DNA of 51,398 bases from Setaria digitata (Eukaryota; Nematoda; Chromadorea; Rhabditida; Setariidae), in contig RCAB01000441.1 of NCBI GenBank assembly GCA_003640385.1, positions 1 through 51,398 on the forward strand, read 5' to 3'. The notes under the pieces are model-generated. The model saw only the letters and a list, made by a program, of their open reading frames with translations. It searched no databases and had not been told where the DNA came from. The translations under genes were made by a program, and so were the position numbers. Positions 48,566 through 51,398 of this stretch are shown one piece after another. The stretch's first letter is position 1. Each line of letters opens with the position of its first letter.

Positions 48566-49923
48566 TCATTCATGTTTTACTGGAATCTCTGTGTCAACAG
48601 TCACAGCTTCTTGCGGTGCATCGTATGGTGCTTTAATCTGGAGAATTCCATCCGATGTGAAGTGGCATGTCATATCTTAAAAAACTCTTCAGTTGTTCCT
48701 TTTCTGAATTCTTCACTCACACACACTAAATATAAGTACTGAACTTTAAACCGAATTCAAATTTCGGATAATTTAAAACTCCTTAAGGAGCAATCTATGA
48801 AACCTTATAACATCTTATGAAAAATAGTGTTTACCTTTACTAACGACTCCCTGCGGCAAAGTAATTTTTCGTAGATACTCAAATTTCGTTTCCTCGTCCT
48901 TATGTTTTGCCTCAATCGTCAAAGTATTCTCCTTCGCATTAGTTTTGACAGTAACCTGTACTTACTATATCCATGACCAAATTAAGGGCAGAATTTTCCA
49001 AAGCCTCAAATTTTTAAAGTCGAATAACTTAAAAAGATCAAAATCTTCAACGCTAATTATTATACCTTCATAAGATATTCCTAATTTGATCAAAAAAGTG
49101 GCTCTTAAATTAAATTATACTATGTAACGATGTCTGATAAAAAGCACCTCTTCCGGTTTAAATCTTCGAACATCCAGTTCTAACAAAAACTTCTTCACAC
49201 CATCTTCCTCCACGATTGGATTTGAAACGCGATATGCTTCTATCTGCGAAGGATGCTCGCGAACTCCAATGGGTCGGAAACTGTCAAACCAATCTCGTGA
49301 ATTCCCTTGAAATGAAGTAATGAAACGAAGTTTAGTGTTTATTTCTAACATTAAATAAAATGACAACACACTCAGCAAAGTGCTCAAAGCAATTTATGAC
49401 TTAAATTGAATGACTTAGCAATTTAAGTTACTCAAGCACCTTGTGTATTTCTCTTTGATAGCTTTTTGCTCTGCTTGGCGCATAAGATTTGGCATCCTCA
49501 TAGCTGAAGCAGAACAAAAAGAAATACATTTTAAAGTGTAATGAAATATGAAATAATCCAAACACTAAACAGTAAGTAAAAGCAGAGTCACCTTTCAACC
49601 AACACTACATAAGGATGTAATAAAGGTCGAATTCTGAATTATTCTATCGAAAAATACAAATGAAAAAAGTCCAATTTGAAGAAATGAAAAAGCAAATCAT
49701 ATCCTAGGAATATGACTACATTACACAGACTGAACTGTAACTTACAAAAAACTCGATCAAATTGTCGTTCAATCTCTTGCAGCTGTCTGTCAATATTTCT
49801 GAACACTGTTGACAACGGATATCTTGGACCGAAAAAGTAATTCCTCGTGGAACAGATTCGAGATCCATTAATTGCAGTACTAATTCCCTGACGAATATTC
49901 TGTTTACTCAGTAAGCGTAACAT
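48566..49923 (-). CDS. Small heat shock protein (alpha-crystallin family), possibly mitochondrial
   Basis: Minus-strand exons 49923-49746, 49503-49432, 49305-49148, 48955-48835 and 48675-48566 join in frame to 212 residues. The alpha-crystallin domain spans about residues 105-195: YRVSNPIVEEDGVKKFLLEL, then FKPEEV, VTVKTNAKENTLTIEAKH, LRKITLPQGV, and the signature SDGILQIKAP (G-I-L at 186-188). A C-terminal I-x-V motif (IPV, 207-209) is typical of contacts in sHSP oligomers. The protein would act as an ATP-independent holdase for unfolding proteins. The N-terminus (MLRLLSKQNIRQGISTAING) is basic with no acids for about 44 residues, like a mitochondrial presequence; location is inference. A TTTTTGCAG acceptor 13 nt before the ATG suggests trans-splicing or a 5'UTR intron. 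The exon 2 donor is GTAACT; the nearer GTGCTT would put a stop in frame. Confidence 0.88.
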
Positions 49924-49930
49924 GAGAAAA

Positions 49931-50338
49931 ACGATTCTGCAAAAATAACCATCTACTTAACGGAAACGGATTGTAACAAGTATTATCAGGAATTAATGTT
50001 GCGTATTCTGAAAAAAAAAAAAAAAAAAAAAAAAAAAAGATAAATATAGGTTGAACAAATAATTATAATTAAAGACAAACAATGTGCGGCAAATAATACA
50101 AGTAGCATTTTAATTAGATAATTAAAACGGCGAAATGTAATGCTATGNACGATTCTGCAAAAATAACCATCTACAAAAAATAACCGTATTATCAGGAATT
50201 AATGTTGCGTATTCTGAAAAAAAAAAAAAGATAAACATAGGTTGAACAAATAATTATAATTAAAGACAAACAATGTGCGGCAAGTAATACAAGTAGCATT
50301 TTAATTAGATAATTAAAACGGCGAAATGTAATGCTATG
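49931..50338. repeat. Imperfect duplication of about 200 bp flanking the N at 50148
   Basis: Both copies begin ACGATTCTGCAAAAATAACC and end GGCGAAATGTAATGCTATG. They differ by a block after CATCTAC, a few substitutions and poly-A length. The copies look like two haplotypes of the 5' flank of the heat shock gene joined head to tail through the N, so the true upstream distance is about 200 bp shorter. Confidence 0.82.
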
Positions 50339-51165
50339 GAAAAATTTTGTATCCATCCCGATTATCCTACCAGTAACGACGTTTAATAAAGTAGCGACAG
50401 GAACATGAAATCAAAGAGAGAGATTTCCGGAACAAAGACACCTAGGTGAGGTAGTAATAATGAAGGAATGCGAATGTCAGCCAAGCCTGAAAGTTAAGAG
50501 CCAAGCAGGATGTGACAATAAGGAGGAAAAGAACAGAAAAAAAAAAATGTGATACTGCGATGTTAACGCTTATTATGCAACCTTACGTATTCAGTTAAAA
50601 CAGCCGAAATTTTGAAGCAGCGTACGTGACCTTTCCCCTCTTCATACCAAAAGAGAAGAATTACGAATGTCAGCGTTTTGTCGAATAGCAGATGCGATAA
50701 TGAATGAAGGTATCAGCTAGCTGCTTTAAATACACACAATATGAGACATACCAGAAATTTCTCGAACATTCCACGTCATGGACTTATTGCGAAATTTTAA
50801 AACTTCTGCTAACAGTGAAGTGTAAAATCAAAGTATTTGCCAACGTAACTAGCCACGTACGTGTGTACAACCTACCACCGATCAATCACTTTCTACGCCA
50901 CATATAATGTAGGTGCGTGACCCGTTAACCATCTTTTACCACCGCATGAGGGGCGGTAAGCTTTTACGGGGAGTTGTGAACAGAACGAAAGATTTCATGA
51001 GTATCTGTCCCACGTACGTACGTGGAATGTATATCTACAGTTACGCACGCACAAATGAGGCACTGTAGAATTGATTCTGCATTTGTCACTTTTTTTTTTT
51101 TCTCCATTTTTCATTTTTATTTTTTATCTATTGATTTTAATTTTTTTTGTTTTTTGTGAATAGAC
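50339..51165. other. Upstream region of the small heat shock gene
   Basis: Less AT-rich than most non-coding DNA here, with several CGTACGTA-type motifs near 50860 and 51010. It contains the heat shock element at 50753-50772 and would be a shared region if the plus-strand exon at 51166 is real. No other gene was seen. Confidence 0.5.
50753..50772. promoter_or_regulatory. Four-unit perfect heat shock element
   Basis: AGAAA-TTTCT-CGAAC-ATTCC is four contiguous alternating nGAAn/nTTCn pentamers with no mismatch, the binding site for trimeric HSF. It lies about 830 bp upstream of the minus-strand small heat shock gene ATG (about 630 bp if the N-flanking duplication is artificial). This strongly suggests heat or stress induction of that gene, and possibly of a divergent plus-strand gene. 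Confidence 0.85.
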
Positions 51166-51230
51166 ATGTCGTTCTTGTGGTTTGTCAGAAGTTTTAGATC
51201 GATAAGTTCCATTAATCAGTTCCAGATAAG
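51166..51230 (+). CDS. Possible first exon of a plus-strand gene leaving the window
   Basis: A GTGAATAG acceptor-like site is followed two bases later by ATG and 21 codons (MSFLWFVRSFRSISSINQF...), then GTGAAA as donor. The start is basic and hydrophobic, like a mitochondrial presequence or signal anchor. No continuation is visible in the last 170 bases. It would be divergent from the small heat shock gene. Confidence 0.3.
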
Positions 51231-51398
51231 GTGAAAATATAGTTCATTTCGTATATATGATGACAGTTTACACATCATTTTTCTGATCAACAAGTGCAGA
51301 CAGAAAAGAAGACTAAGACAAGGCGAGACAAAAGATTGTGAAGCAAAAGATTTTTTTTTTATTTGTCTTTCTTTCGCGATCTCCTAGATCTTCCAAAA

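Noticed and set aside
49115..49387. Minus-strand frame as a single exon of the heat shock gene starting at MSTLLSVLSF
   Set aside because: The residues before 49305 and after 49148 are intron read-through; the spliced model gives the complete alpha-crystallin domain.
50451..50473. TGAGGTAGTAATAATGAAGG, sharing the let-7 family seed
   Set aside because: No complementary arm was found within about 100 bases on either side, so no precursor hairpin can form; the 3' part does not match known family members I can recall.
1..51398. CRISPR arrays, bacterial operons, phage or IS elements
   Set aside because: No spaced identical repeats with unique spacers, no transposase frames with terminal inverted repeats and no bacterial-style gene packing were seen; splice structure shows eukaryotic nuclear DNA.

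Overview
The window reads as a piece of an AT-rich nematode nuclear genome, probably a spirurid or filarial-type worm. The evidence is short exons with introns from about 70 bp to several kb, GT donors and T-rich acceptors (often TTTTCAG or TTTTAG), long poly-T and poly-A tracts everywhere, and a RING protein of the meiotic ZHP/RNF212 family. No operon-like spacing, rRNA, tRNA, CRISPR or bacterial-style gene block was seen. The species call is inference.

Four genes can be rebuilt by matching splice phases. (1) 1933-3622 (+): a complete 7-exon, 254-residue RING protein of the RNF212/ZHP-3 family (meiotic crossover control). (2) 5823-7647 (+): a 5'-incomplete gene with a Cys/His-rich B-box-like zinc-binding segment followed by helical and acidic sequence. 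(3) 16658-46671 (+): a gene of about 30 kb with about 21 exons. All exon phases join into one frame of about 982 residues: a beta-propeller-like N-terminal half, a Ser/Gln/Pro-rich linker, a UBA-like domain, a long coiled coil and a C-terminal RING with IAP-type spacing. (4) 48566-49923 (-): a 5-exon, 212-residue small heat shock protein with a presequence-like N-terminus. A perfect four-unit heat shock element lies upstream at 50753-50772.

Minor or uncertain coding traces are an intronless degraded ORF at 8339-8989, a two-exon fragment at 9002-9216, possible minus-strand exons at 882-1425 and 4828-4899, and a possible first exon at the right edge (51166-51230). The rest is homopolymer-rich intergenic and intronic DNA with several minisatellites (31, 64, 38 and about 22-24 bp units), AT-rich trinucleotide arrays and one perfect 29-bp hairpin.

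There are nine single N characters. Six of them (5502, 9823, 23271, 24114, 33318, 50148) are flanked by near-identical copies of the same sequence, which looks like unmerged contig or haplotype ends; those local duplications should not be read as biology.

The most unusual object is gene 3: an E3-ligase-like C-terminus resembling the UBA-plus-RING half of IAP proteins, without BIR domains, joined to a propeller-like module.
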